Shown here in pieces: positions 1-5,974 of a stretch of 10,747 nucleotides of DNA (position 1 is the first letter of the stretch; each line of letters starts with the position of its first letter). Source of the DNA: Actinomycetota bacterium (lineage in GTDB: Bacteria > Actinomycetota > Acidimicrobiia > Acidimicrobiales > Ilumatobacteraceae); assembly GCA_018882725.1 (NCBI GenBank), contig VERK01000059.1, positions 1-10,747 on the forward strand, in the 5' to 3' direction. The notes beneath the pieces are model-generated. The model was not told where the DNA came from. It saw only the letters and a list, made by a program, of their open reading frames with translations, and did not search any database. The translations under genes and the position numbers were made by a program.

Positions 1-2255
1 GCCTGAAGGAGTTGACGCGCGCCGTCCACGCCAATCTTGACCCAACTCACCTGAACGTTGTCGATGAGGCCGTCGTACACGATGCGACCAATGGCGTGCA
101 TGAGGACCGTCTCACGGAAGGTCGGGCCGCGCCGTGACTTCTTCTGTAGGTAGATCGGTGAAGCCATGTGCACGAAGGGCAGGGGAATGAACTCGGTGAA
201 ACCACCGGTTTCCTTCTGCAGATCGCGTGTGCGGATCATGTGCTCGGCCCAACTGGTTGGTTCTTCCACCGAACCGAACATGATCGTGATGTTCGAGTGC
301 AGGCCCACGCGGTGCGCGACGCGATGGCATTCGATCCATTCGTCGGCATCCACCTTGTCGGGGCACAACACCGTGCGGGCGCGGGTGTCGAGGATCTCGG
401 CCGCGGTTCCGGGCAGAGAAGCCAACCCGGCCTGCTTCATCTTTCGCAGGTACGACTCGAGGTCTTCGCCGTTGCGCCGGGCGCCCTCGGTGATCTCGAG
501 CGCGGTGAACCCGTGCACGTGCATCTCCGGAACGGCATCCTTCACGGCCTGCGTGACGTGCAGGTAGTAATCGCCGTCGAAGTCGGGGTGGATACCGCCC
601 TGCAGCGTGACTTCACTAGCGCCCATGTTCCAGGCCTCTTCGGCGCGACGCGCGATGTCGTCGAGTGTGAGGAGATAGGGCGTGCCGCGAAGATTGAGCG
701 ACAACGGACCCTTCGAGAAACCGCAGAACTTGCACTTGAAGGTGCACACGTTGGTGTAGTTGATGTTGCGGTTGTGAACCCAGGTGACCGCGTCACCCAC
801 GGCCTGCAGGCGCAAGTGGTCGGCGTACACGGCGATGGTGGCGACTTCGCGACCGCGCGCGCTGAACAGTGCGACAATCTCGTCGAAGCCGACCTCCTGG
901 CCGGCCCGATGGCCGTCGATGATCTCGTGGACTCGCGAACGACGGGCCCCCGAAGTCGCGAGAACAGCACCCGGGACGAGGGCCGGCGGCTTGTTGTTGG
1001 CGCCGCTGTACCACTGAGTGCTGCGGTGACCCACCAACACCACTTCGGCGCCGTCGTGCACCACATCGGCGGCCGTGACCTTCTCGGGCCAGATGGCACC
1101 GGGATCGTCGCGTCCCATGCCCTCGGCATCGCTGCGATCGAGCACGGTGAAACGGAGCGACGGATCGATCCAGGAATGTCCGGCACCGCGACTGTCGCCC
1201 AGGCTGAGCGAATTCTCGCCGGTGATGAACTCGGGGTACACCGTGAGTCGCGGGGCCAACGACATGCCGCGGGCTTCGGTGACCGTGCGCAAGATGTCGA
1301 GATCGGGCCACGGCCGTTCGGGGTTCACGTGATCGGCAGTCACCGGAGACACGCCGCCCCAGTCATCGATGCCGGCGTCGAGCAACACGCCGAAGTCGTC
1401 CGACAAATTCGGCGGAGCCTGCAGGTGGATCTCGGGCGGAAGGATGACGCGAGCCGCCGCGATCGACCACAAGAACTCGTCCTGCGGGCAGGGCGCTTCG
1501 TTCTGCATTCCGGTTCGGGGCTTGGGCAGGAAGTTCTGAACGATCACTTCTTGAACGTGACCGTGCCGCGCGTGCGACTCGGCAATGGCCACCAGCGCAT
1601 CGATTCGATCGGCGCGGGTCTCGCCGATGCCGCACAGAATGCCGGTGGTGAACGGGATGCGGAGTTCGCCGGCGAGTTCGAGGGTGGCCAGACGACGCTC
1701 AGGAGTCTTGTCGGGCGCGCCGCGGTGGCACGACAAGTCGTCGCGCAGTGATTCGATCATCATCCCTTGGCTCGGGCTCACAGCGCGCAGACGCAGTAGG
1801 TCGTCGCGGTTCAGCGCACCGGCGTTGGCGTGGGGCAGCAATCCGGTTTCTTCGATCACCAACTTGGCCATCGCGGCGAGGTAGTCGACGGTGGAGGCGT
1901 AACCGTGAGCATCGAGCCACTCGCGCGCCACTGCATAACGCTCTTCGGGCGCTTCGCCCAACGTGAAGAGCGCTTCGTGGCAACCGTGTTTGGCGCCTTG
2001 CTTCGCGATGGCGAGTACCTCGTCGGGCGACAGGTACGGACTCTCGAGTCGAGCCGGCGGTTGAGCGAAGGTGCAGTAGCCACACGTGTCGCGACACAGC
2101 ATGGTGAGCGGAATGAACACCTTGGGTGAGAACGTCACGCGGCTGCCGTGGTGCTGGTCGCGAATGCCACGGGCCGTGGCCATGAGTTCGTCGAGTGGCG
2201 TGTCGACGAGATAACGGAACGAACCGTCGGAGACAGGAATGCGCTGGCGCGACAT
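1..2255 (-). CDS. fbiC: FO synthase, fused CofG-CofH radical SAM enzyme (partial, C-terminus off left edge)
   Basis: FO synthase makes 7,8-didemethyl-8-hydroxy-5-deazariboflavin, the chromophore of coenzyme F420, from L-tyrosine and 5-amino-6-(D-ribitylamino)uracil. Two radical SAM modules are visible. The N-terminal CofG-like module carries CRDTCGYC (C54, C58, C61). The C-terminal CofH-like module carries CTFKCKFC (C504, C508, C511), followed by ASEVTLQGGIHP and the HSNITIMFGSVE stretch typical of CofH. The window contains 751 codons. Mycobacterial FbiC is about 856 residues, so roughly 100 residues lie beyond position 1. The ATG at 2255 is chosen because GAGG (2262-2265) sits 7 nt upstream and the protein begins just ahead of the conserved CofG start. 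The single fused polypeptide is the actinobacterial arrangement; archaea and cyanobacteria usually have separate cofG and cofH. The gene follows the chorismate mutase fusion on the same strand after a 138-bp gap containing a strong hairpin. Confidence 0.96.
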   Translation of the reverse strand, partial: MSRQRIPVSDGSFRYLVDTPLDELMATARGIRDQHHGSRVTFSPKVFIPLTMLCRDTCGYCTFAQPPARLESPYLSPDEVLAIAKQGAKHGCHEALFTLGEAPEERYAVAREWLDAHGYASTVDYLAAMAKLVIEETGLLPHANAGALNRDDLLRLRAVSPSQGMMIESLRDDLSCHRGAPDKTPERRLATLELAGELRIPFTTGILCGIGETRADRIDALVAIAESHARHGHVQEVIVQNFLPKPRTGMQNEAPCPQDEFLWSIAAARVILPPEIHLQAPPNLSDDFGVLLDAGIDDWGGVSPVTADHVNPERPWPDLDILRTVTEARGMSLAPRLTVYPEFITGENSLSLGDSRGAGHSWIDPSLRFTVLDRSDAEGMGRDDPGAIWPEKVTAADVVHDGAEVVLVGHRSTQWYSGANNKPPALVPGAVLATSGARRSRVHEIIDGHRAGQEVGFDEIVALFSARGREVATIAVYADHLRLQAVGDAVTWVHNRNINYTNVCTFKCKFCGFSKGPLSLNLRGTPYLLTLDDIARRAEEAWNMGASEVTLQGGIHPDFDGDYYLHVTQAVKDAVPEMHVHGFTALEITEGARRNGEDLESYLRKMKQAGLASLPGTAAEILDTRARTVLCPDKVDADEWIECHRVAHRVGLHSNITIMFGSVEEPTSWAEHMIRTRDLQKETGGFTEFIPLPFVHMASPIYLQKKSRRGPTFRETVLMHAIGRIVYDGLIDNVQVSWVKIGVDGARQLLQ

Positions 2256-2261
2256 GGAAGA

Positions 2262-2265
2262 ACCT
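2262..2265 (-). promoter_or_regulatory. Ribosome binding site of fbiC
   Basis: GAGG on the minus strand, 7 nt before the ATG at 2255. It supports this start over in-frame alternatives. Confidence 0.6.
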
Positions 2266-2276
2266 CGATGCTCGAA

Positions 2277-2308
2277 AGACGACCCGGTGTTCGACCGGGT
2301 GATCGTCT
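2277..2308 (-). promoter_or_regulatory. Strong hairpin in the fbiC leader or intergenic terminator
   Basis: Perfect 7-bp arms ACCCGGT (2282-2288) and ACCGGGT (2294-2300) flank a 5-nt loop. The stem is extended by AGACG (2277-2281) pairing with CGTCT (2304-2308) across a 3-nt bulge. On the minus strand the hairpin ends about 11 nt before the fbiC ribosome binding site. Only TTT follows it, so it is a poor classical intrinsic terminator. It may instead be a leader structure affecting fbiC translation, or an imperfect terminator of the upstream gene. The rest of the 2256-2393 gap holds a weaker hairpin (GTTGT 2319-2323 with ACAAC 2333-2337) and a 10-bp palindrome CTGAGCTCAG (2383-2392) just after the upstream stop codon. 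Confidence 0.45.
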
Positions 2309-2393
2309 CGTGGATTCAGTTGTTGCCAGGGCACAACGGGGGTCGACGGATGCGAGAAGCCGAGGTCCCCCTACCTGTCGTGCTGAGCTCAGA

Positions 2394-3185
2394 CTAGCGA
2401 GACGGGTGGTTCTTGAACGCCTCGAGCACATTGGCCGTGGCCACGCCCACGCGATGGCCGGTGCGGGCCATGAAACCCACCTGCACCCCTGATGCCGGGT
2501 CGCGCACCGTGAAGAACTGCTCGTGGCCGTCGGCGTCGACGATCACGTCGGTGAGGAGGGGAGCGCCGGCACCGCGGAGGGTGGCGCGGGCGTAGTCGGC
2601 ATTCAGCACTTCGATGGCGATGTGATGGATGCCGGTGCCATGAGCCGCGATGTGCGCGGCGACTTCTGCTCCGGCTTCCGGGCCGACCAGAACAACGGTG
2701 ACGCCCCCGGCGCCCAGAACCACGATGCCGTTCTGTGGGTTCTGTTCGACGTGGAAGCCGAGGCGGTCGGTGAACACCGTGGTCGCAGCGTTCACGTCGG
2801 ACACGGCGACCACCACGTGATCGATCCGCGATGCCACGGTGTCGATGGCCGAACGTGTTCCCTCGGGCGTGGCCGACTTGTCGGGAGCCGGATCGGGTCG
2901 ACGTCCGGCCACCTCGATGCGGTGTGTTTCCGACAGCAGAACACGCATCACTTGTTCGGCGAAGTCGGGATCGACGCCGGCATCGATAGCCCATTGGCGA
3001 CGAGAGTTGACGACGTCGCGAACACGGGCTGGCTGAATGACCGGCGTGTCACTGCGTTCCTTCACGCGCGCGACCTCGTGGCAGACCTCGAGTCGCTCGG
3101 CGAGGACGCGCAGGAGTTCACGATCGAGTTCGTCGATGCGCGCCCGCAATGCCGACAGATCGGGAGGATTGGCGTCGCTCGACAT
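2394..3185 (-). CDS. Chorismate mutase (AroQ-type) fused to a VOC/glyoxalase-like domain
   Basis: The protein has 263 residues in two domains. Residues about 8-92 look like an all-helical AroQ chorismate mutase, the enzyme converting chorismate to prephenate on the way to Phe and Tyr. Aligned by eye with the E. coli mutase domain, the basic residues are kept (R14, R31, K42, R54). Positions matching E. coli D48, E52 and Q88 are Q51, V55 and E91; E at the last position also occurs in yeast chorismate mutase. After a charged, Pro-containing linker (about 93-118), residues 119-242 form a VOC-fold domain resembling the methylmalonyl-CoA epimerase and 4-hydroxyphenylpyruvate dioxygenase group: RIDHVVVAV (H123), GIHHIAIEV (H188) and a final strand GVQVGFMA. 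Q235 occupies the place where family metal sites usually have Glu, so a metal-dependent VOC activity is uncertain. No Shine-Dalgarno precedes the ATG at 3185, but a TACCCT box fits a leaderless start. The gene sits 42 nt downstream of the membrane redox gene. Confidence 0.85.
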   Translation of the reverse strand: MSSDANPPDLSALRARIDELDRELLRVLAERLEVCHEVARVKERSDTPVIQPARVRDVVNSRRQWAIDAGVDPDFAEQVMRVLLSETHRIEVAGRRPDPAPDKSATPEGTRSAIDTVASRIDHVVVAVSDVNAATTVFTDRLGFHVEQNPQNGIVVLGAGGVTVVLVGPEAGAEVAAHIAAHGTGIHHIAIEVLNADYARATLRGAGAPLLTDVIVDADGHEQFFTVRDPASGVQVGFMARTGHRVGVATANVLEAFKNHPSR

Positions 3186-3192
3186 CGCCGAA

Positions 3193-3198
3193 AGGGTA
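3193..3198 (-). promoter_or_regulatory. Candidate -10 element for leaderless mRNA of the chorismate mutase fusion
   Basis: TACCCT on the minus strand fits the actinobacterial TANNNT -10 pattern and lies 7 nt before the ATG at 3185. That would put the transcript start at or next to the start codon. No ribosome binding site is visible there. No convincing -35 element is seen. Confidence 0.35.
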
Positions 3199-3227
3199 GT
3201 TCGCCCACCCGTCGCGGGCCGAGCGAT

Positions 3228-3791
3228 TCAGGACCCGACCGGGATTGGCTTCGTTGACGACTTTCGCGGTTTCACCACGCGAAGAGCGGTCGCTGCGACG
3301 GCCGCGACGGTCGCCACGACGGCGGCGCCTTGGTAGACGCGATTGCTGACGTCACTGCCGGCCAGCCCCGCATGCAGCGACACCAACCACCACGATGCGT
3401 AGGAGGCGAGGTGGACCCATTTCCACACTCGGCGACTCAGGTGTTTGCGGATCAGCGAGGTCCCCTGGATGGCGACGAGCAACCAGAAGGCGATGACACC
3501 CAATGCGACGGGGAGGGTCCGCCACGAACTTCCTCCCGGCACGAACAACTCGGACCAGGAGAAGTGCACGTAATTGTCGGCGACCAATGCGACGAGATGG
3601 AGGGTCATGGTGACCATCGCGAGGCCTGAGAGCCAACTGTGCATGTCGAGCAACCACCAAGGCGTGTCGATTTTGCGGAGCGCTCGCGTGAACAGCAGTA
3701 CACCCCACACGAGGCTGGCCGTGAGAAGTAGCCAACTAGTGATTCCTGACGCGCGCGACGCGTACCACCAGAACTGTGGGGACACACTCAT
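3228..3791 (-). CDS. Ferric-reductase-like transmembrane heme protein (MsrQ/YedZ-type fold)
   Basis: The protein has 187 residues and about five hydrophobic segments: roughly 17-36, 52-71, 92-113, 125-145 and 152-172. Two histidine pairs lie at H51/H65 (DMHSWLSG, TLHLVAL) and H127/H140 (WVHLASY, SLHAGLAG). This 13-14 residue spacing is the heme-ligand pattern of the ferric reductase-like transmembrane family, so I infer a b-type heme membrane electron carrier. No FAD- or NADPH-binding domain follows, so it must pass electrons to or from a partner. The ATG at 3791 forms an ATGA overlap with the apbE stop, which decides this start; the open frame runs 48 codons further upstream, but that part is the out-of-frame end of apbE. 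The coupled ApbE suggests a flavoprotein partner. The basic C-terminus (KPRKSSTKP) is probably cytoplasmic. Confidence 0.82.
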   Translation of the reverse strand: MSVSPQFWWYASRASGITSWLLLTASLVWGVLLFTRALRKIDTPWWLLDMHSWLSGLAMVTMTLHLVALVADNYVHFSWSELFVPGGSSWRTLPVALGVIAFWLLVAIQGTSLIRKHLSRRVWKWVHLASYASWWLVSLHAGLAGSDVSNRVYQGAAVVATVAAVAATALRVVKPRKSSTKPIPVGS

Positions 3792-4708
3792 GATGCAACC
3801 GCCAGACGTTTCCAACAGTCGTTCTCGGTCTGTCCGTCGTGAGTGACGGTGTTGGCAGCGATACCAAGTCGGTCGAGGTCGTCGAGTCGTCGAGGTCCGT
3901 CGACCATGAGCCACTTGGTGAGCATCTCGGCCCAAGCACCCGAGCCCGCGACTACCGAGGCACTTCGAACACCCGAGCGCGTCGCCTCGAGAGTGTCGGG
4001 ATCGACCAGGTGATGTCCGCGTTCGAACACGCGGATCTCGGCGCTCGAGGTGGCGACGGAACCGTGAGCAAGATGCACCCGGTCGATCTCGTGATGGGCG
4101 GTGGGATCGAGAATGCTGATGGTCCAGCCGCGACCCTCGGGCGCCTGGCCGGCGACCACGACGTCTCCCCCCAACGAGACGAGCAGGCCGAGGCAGCGGC
4201 GTCCGACGAATTCCTCGGTAATGAGGTCTCCCGCTAGTCCCTTGCCGACGCCACCGGGGTCGAGAACAGTTCCGGCCGGAAGGCGGATCGTGGAGGCGTT
4301 CTGGTCGACCTCGATGCCCAGCAGGGAGCCGCGTCGTGCCAGATCGAGATCGATGATCGGAGCAGTGGCTCGGCCATCGACAGAGGTGCCGTAGCCGATT
4401 TCGATGATCGGAACGAGGAGCGTGGGGTCGAATCGCCCCTCGGTCGCCCGGTGGCCTTCGATCATGGTCTCGATGAGTCGAATGGTTTCGGGCGCGACGT
4501 CGGTCGTCCGCGTGCGGGCTCCGTTGAGACGAGCGATGTCGCTGTCGTCGCGGAATCGACTCCAGAGACGTTCGATCTCGCCGATGCGTTCGAGAATGTC
4601 GTTCACGGTCGAATCGTCGCCTCCGACGACCACGAGTCGCAGCGCCGAACCCATGGCACGCGAGTCGTGGACGATCGTGTCTGCGATCGATGTGTCGGTG
4701 ATCGTCAC
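3788..4708 (-). CDS. apbE: ApbE-family FAD:protein FMN transferase
   Basis: ApbE enzymes move FMN from FAD onto a Ser/Thr of partner flavoproteins in a Mg2+-dependent reaction. The 306-residue protein shows the family motifs in order: MGS (19-21), SRF (50-52), GRFDPT (91-96), DPGGVGKGLAGD (150-161), SLGGDV (178-183), SVATSS (217-222), HHLVDPDT (232-239) and SVVAGSGAWAEMLTK (251-265). In the last motif E261 and K265 take the places of the Asp and Thr that bind metal in well-studied ApbE proteins; as far as I recall, AE-x-L-x-K occurs in an actinobacterial subgroup. There is no signal peptide or lipobox, so the enzyme is probably cytoplasmic, unlike the lipoprotein ApbE of enterobacteria. The GTG at 4708 comes 1 nt after the TGA of the preceding gene, and the stop overlaps the next start by ATGA. 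Both junctions imply translational coupling. Confidence 0.9.
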   Translation of the reverse strand: MTITDTSIADTIVHDSRAMGSALRLVVVGGDDSTVNDILERIGEIERLWSRFRDDSDIARLNGARTRTTDVAPETIRLIETMIEGHRATEGRFDPTLLVPIIEIGYGTSVDGRATAPIIDLDLARRGSLLGIEVDQNASTIRLPAGTVLDPGGVGKGLAGDLITEEFVGRRCLGLLVSLGGDVVVAGQAPEGRGWTISILDPTAHHEIDRVHLAHGSVATSSAEIRVFERGHHLVDPDTLEATRSGVRSASVVAGSGAWAEMLTKWLMVDGPRRLDDLDRLGIAANTVTHDGQTENDCWKRLAVAS

Positions 4709-4709
4709 G

Positions 4710-5213
4710 TCAGTTCGAGCCCGAGGACGATGCCTGAGGTGGCGGAGCTGGCTGAGCCGGCTGCGGAGCGGGAATCGCGACCGGGATGGTGATCGCGGTC
4801 GGACTTGTCATGGGTGCCACCGTCGATGGTGCACCTGTCGGCGGCGGTGCGAGCACGGGTGCGGCCGTGAAGGGTGGAGCCAGCGCCGGGAATCCTCCGG
4901 AGGGGTCGGATGAAACGGTCGTTGGCTCGCTGGTCGATCGTGCCGCCGGGGTCGCCACTTGTTGGGACGAGACGACCTGGCCGTTTCGATACGCGGTGAT
5001 GACTCCGGTGGCCTGATCGAACACCACTTTGTCCGCGGTGTCATTACTCGTCGCCGAGGCCGACCATCCGAGAGCGGCGGTGATACCGAACACGGTGGTG
5101 GACGTGAGCCCAGTGGCGAGGATCTTGCCGATCGTTGCCTGGCGCTGCGGTGTGAGGCGGGGGGTTCGGCGTGCCGACAGCGCAGCGACGCGTTGCTCGT
5201 GATTAGTCGTCAT
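4710..5213 (-). CDS. Single-pass membrane protein with Pro/Ala/Ser/Thr-rich tail, unknown function
   Basis: I do not recognise a named family. The 167-residue product has a basic N-terminus (RVAALSARRTPRLTPQR), one hydrophobic segment at about 28-50, a short segment with VVFDQATGVITAYRNGQVV (63-81), and then about 80 residues dominated by Pro, Ala, Ser and Thr. The charge pattern suggests the N-terminus stays in the cytoplasm and the Pro-rich tail reaches the cell wall side. The ATG at 5213 overlaps the end of the preceding gene by 11 bp, and the stop is 1 nt before the apbE start, so it is a true cassette member. An upstream start in this frame is possible but would give a long Thr-rich N-terminus read out of frame from the Asp/His tail of the neighbour. 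A stretch PPTGAPST resembles but does not match an ApbE flavinylation site. Confidence 0.72.
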   Translation of the reverse strand: MTTNHEQRVAALSARRTPRLTPQRQATIGKILATGLTSTTVFGITAALGWSASATSNDTADKVVFDQATGVITAYRNGQVVSSQQVATPAARSTSEPTTVSSDPSGGFPALAPPFTAAPVLAPPPTGAPSTVAPMTSPTAITIPVAIPAPQPAQPAPPPQASSSGSN

Positions 5214-5814
5214 CGTCGTCGTGCTCTTCGCCGTCGCCGTGGTGCTCGTCGTGATGTTCGTCGCCGTCATCCTCGTGGTCGTCGTCATCGTCCCCGTGAG
5301 GGCGACCTGCGAAGCTGCTCGCCGGCGGTGGCGGGGTCGAGCGACTCGAGACGTCGGTGACGATGCGGCCATCGAGAAACGCGGCCGCGAACGTGACCTC
5401 GACCGATCCAGACGAGAGGATCACCGCGGCAGGATCCGAGCCCGATGACGACGCCGACGCCACGGTGTTCCAACCCGCCTTCGGAGTGACCCTGACGACG
5501 TCGACGCCGGTTGAGGTGACCTGGAGTTCGACGACACCCGCGTCACCAATCGCATACGACGTGATCAACGGGGGAGAGTTCGTCGACCCCAAACCTTCGC
5601 TTGTCACCGATTCGACGGCGATCGGTGTGGAGCCGGCCGAGGATGCCGACAGATCGACCGCTTGCGGAGCCGACGTCGAGTTGACGGTCAGGATGCTCGG
5701 GGCATCGGCGGACTCGGCTCGACTACTCAGAACATGGGTGTTGGCGAGCGCCGCGGCGGTGCCAGCGGCGAGTACTCCGACAAGTGAGAGGGCAGTGGCG
5801 GTTCGGGTCTTCAT
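5203..5814 (-). CDS. Exported protein with Asp/Glu/His-rich C-terminal tail, unknown function
   Basis: First gene of the cassette, 203 residues. Residues 1 to about 25 form a signal peptide: MKTR, then a hydrophobic run, then AALA before NTHV. Residues about 80-156 look like a small beta-rich domain (SYAIGDAGVVELQV, VTPKAGW, SVEVTFAAAFLDGRIVTDV). A PPPP linker (161-164) leads to a 31-residue tail, 173-203, with 20 acidic residues, 7 His and 4 Gly and nothing else. Such tails can bind divalent metals, so a metal-presenting or metal-sensing role beside a heme membrane protein is plausible but inferred. The start at 5814 is supported by AAAGGA 6 nt upstream. The family is not one I can name; beta-domain proteins of this look occur near ferric-reductase-like and ApbE genes in actinobacteria as far as I recall. 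Start and secretion are more certain than function. Confidence 0.8.
   Translation of the reverse strand: MKTRTATALSLVGVLAAGTAAALANTHVLSSRAESADAPSILTVNSTSAPQAVDLSASSAGSTPIAVESVTSEGLGSTNSPPLITSYAIGDAGVVELQVTSTGVDVVRVTPKAGWNTVASASSSGSDPAAVILSSGSVEVTFAAAFLDGRIVTDVSSRSTPPPPASSFAGRPHGDDDDDHEDDGDEHHDEHHGDGEEHDDDDD
5206..5298 (-). repeat. Low-complexity GAC/GAT/CAC codon tract encoding the acidic His-rich tail
   Basis: The tract consists almost entirely of Asp, Glu, His and Gly codons, giving a run rich in GTC/GTG trinucleotides on the plus strand. Slippage could make its length vary between strains. It ends directly at the TAA stop. Confidence 0.6.
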
Positions 5815-5823
5815 GTCGGTCCT

Positions 5824-5837
5824 TTCGACATGTCGAA
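5824..5837. promoter_or_regulatory. Perfect 14-bp palindrome upstream of the cassette
   Basis: TTCGACATGTCGAA reads the same on both strands. It touches the Shine-Dalgarno of the exported-protein gene (AAAGGA, minus strand), which starts at 5814. It could be a repressor operator or a small leader structure. It lies in the 160-bp divergent region between the cassette and the two-component genes. Confidence 0.4.
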
Positions 5838-5850
5838 CGGTACGGAGTGC

Positions 5851-5890
5851 TCGTCAAGAGGATGGTGAGACGATTTCCAAGATTCGTCAA
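5851..5890 (-). promoter_or_regulatory. Paired TTGACGA boxes: candidate -35 or response-regulator sites
   Basis: On the minus strand TTGACGA occurs twice, at 5884-5890 and 5851-5857, 33 bp apart or about three helical turns. The first is followed after 17 nt by CACCAT, a weak -10. OmpR-type regulators usually bind direct repeats, so the pair may be regulator half-sites for the divergent two-component system. GATT repeats at 5872 and 5881 lie in the same stretch. Confidence 0.3.
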
Positions 5891-5917
5891 AATCTCGGCT
5901 CAGCACGGTCGTCGAGC

Positions 5918-5946
5918 TTGGAGATGGGGTCACCCTCGCGATTCAT
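5918..5946 (+). promoter_or_regulatory. Candidate promoter of the response regulator gene
   Basis: TTGGAG (5918-5923), a 17-nt spacer and ATTCAT (5941-5946) form a moderate -35/-10 pair about 29 nt before the GTG start. The spacer contains GGGTCACCC, a short inverted repeat that could be an operator. Confidence 0.25.
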
Positions 5947-5960
5947 CCGACACAATGAAG

Positions 5961-5969
5961 AGAGGAGGT
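5961..5969 (+). promoter_or_regulatory. Ribosome binding site deciding the response regulator start
   Basis: AGAGGAGGT is a near-perfect Shine-Dalgarno whose GGAGG core ends 6 nt before the GTG at 5975. The frame is open far upstream to 5357, so this site is what fixes the start. Confidence 0.85.
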
Positions 5970-5974
5970 CGGAC

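Larger units (their letters stand above)
5815..5974. promoter_or_regulatory. Divergent control region between the redox cassette and the two-component genes
   Basis: These 160 bp must hold the promoters for both directions. Inside are the 14-bp palindrome near the cassette start, two TTGACGA boxes on the minus strand, GATT repeats with 9-bp spacing, and a possible plus-strand promoter. No RNA gene is seen. This is the longest non-coding stretch in the window. Confidence 0.7.

Noticed and set aside
168..1751. A 527-codon plus-strand open frame
   Set aside because: It is the antisense shadow of fbiC. The minus strand encodes two complete radical SAM motifs across this region, while the plus-strand translation has no recognisable domain.
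2277..2308. Classical rho-independent terminator
   Set aside because: The stem is strong, but only three T residues follow on the minus strand, so it is listed as a leader hairpin with terminator as an alternative.
2523..3257. A 244-codon plus-strand open frame opposite the chorismate mutase fusion
   Set aside because: It is antisense to a gene with two recognisable domains and has no domain of its own.
4818..4841. PPTGAPST in the Pro-rich membrane protein as an ApbE flavinylation site
   Set aside because: The known acceptor pattern needs Ser or Thr after the Gly-Ala and an upstream Asp. Here Pro follows Ala and the context is low-complexity, so the match is not supported.
5206..5298. GTC-rich trinucleotide tract as a CRISPR-like or non-coding repeat
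   Set aside because: It is explained as codons for the acidic His-rich tail, without spacers or unit structure.
5357..5974. Open frame extending the response regulator 206 codons upstream
   Set aside because: This part is antisense to the exported-protein gene and the control region. The strong ribosome binding site at 5961-5969 and the receiver domain start at 5975 mark the true start.
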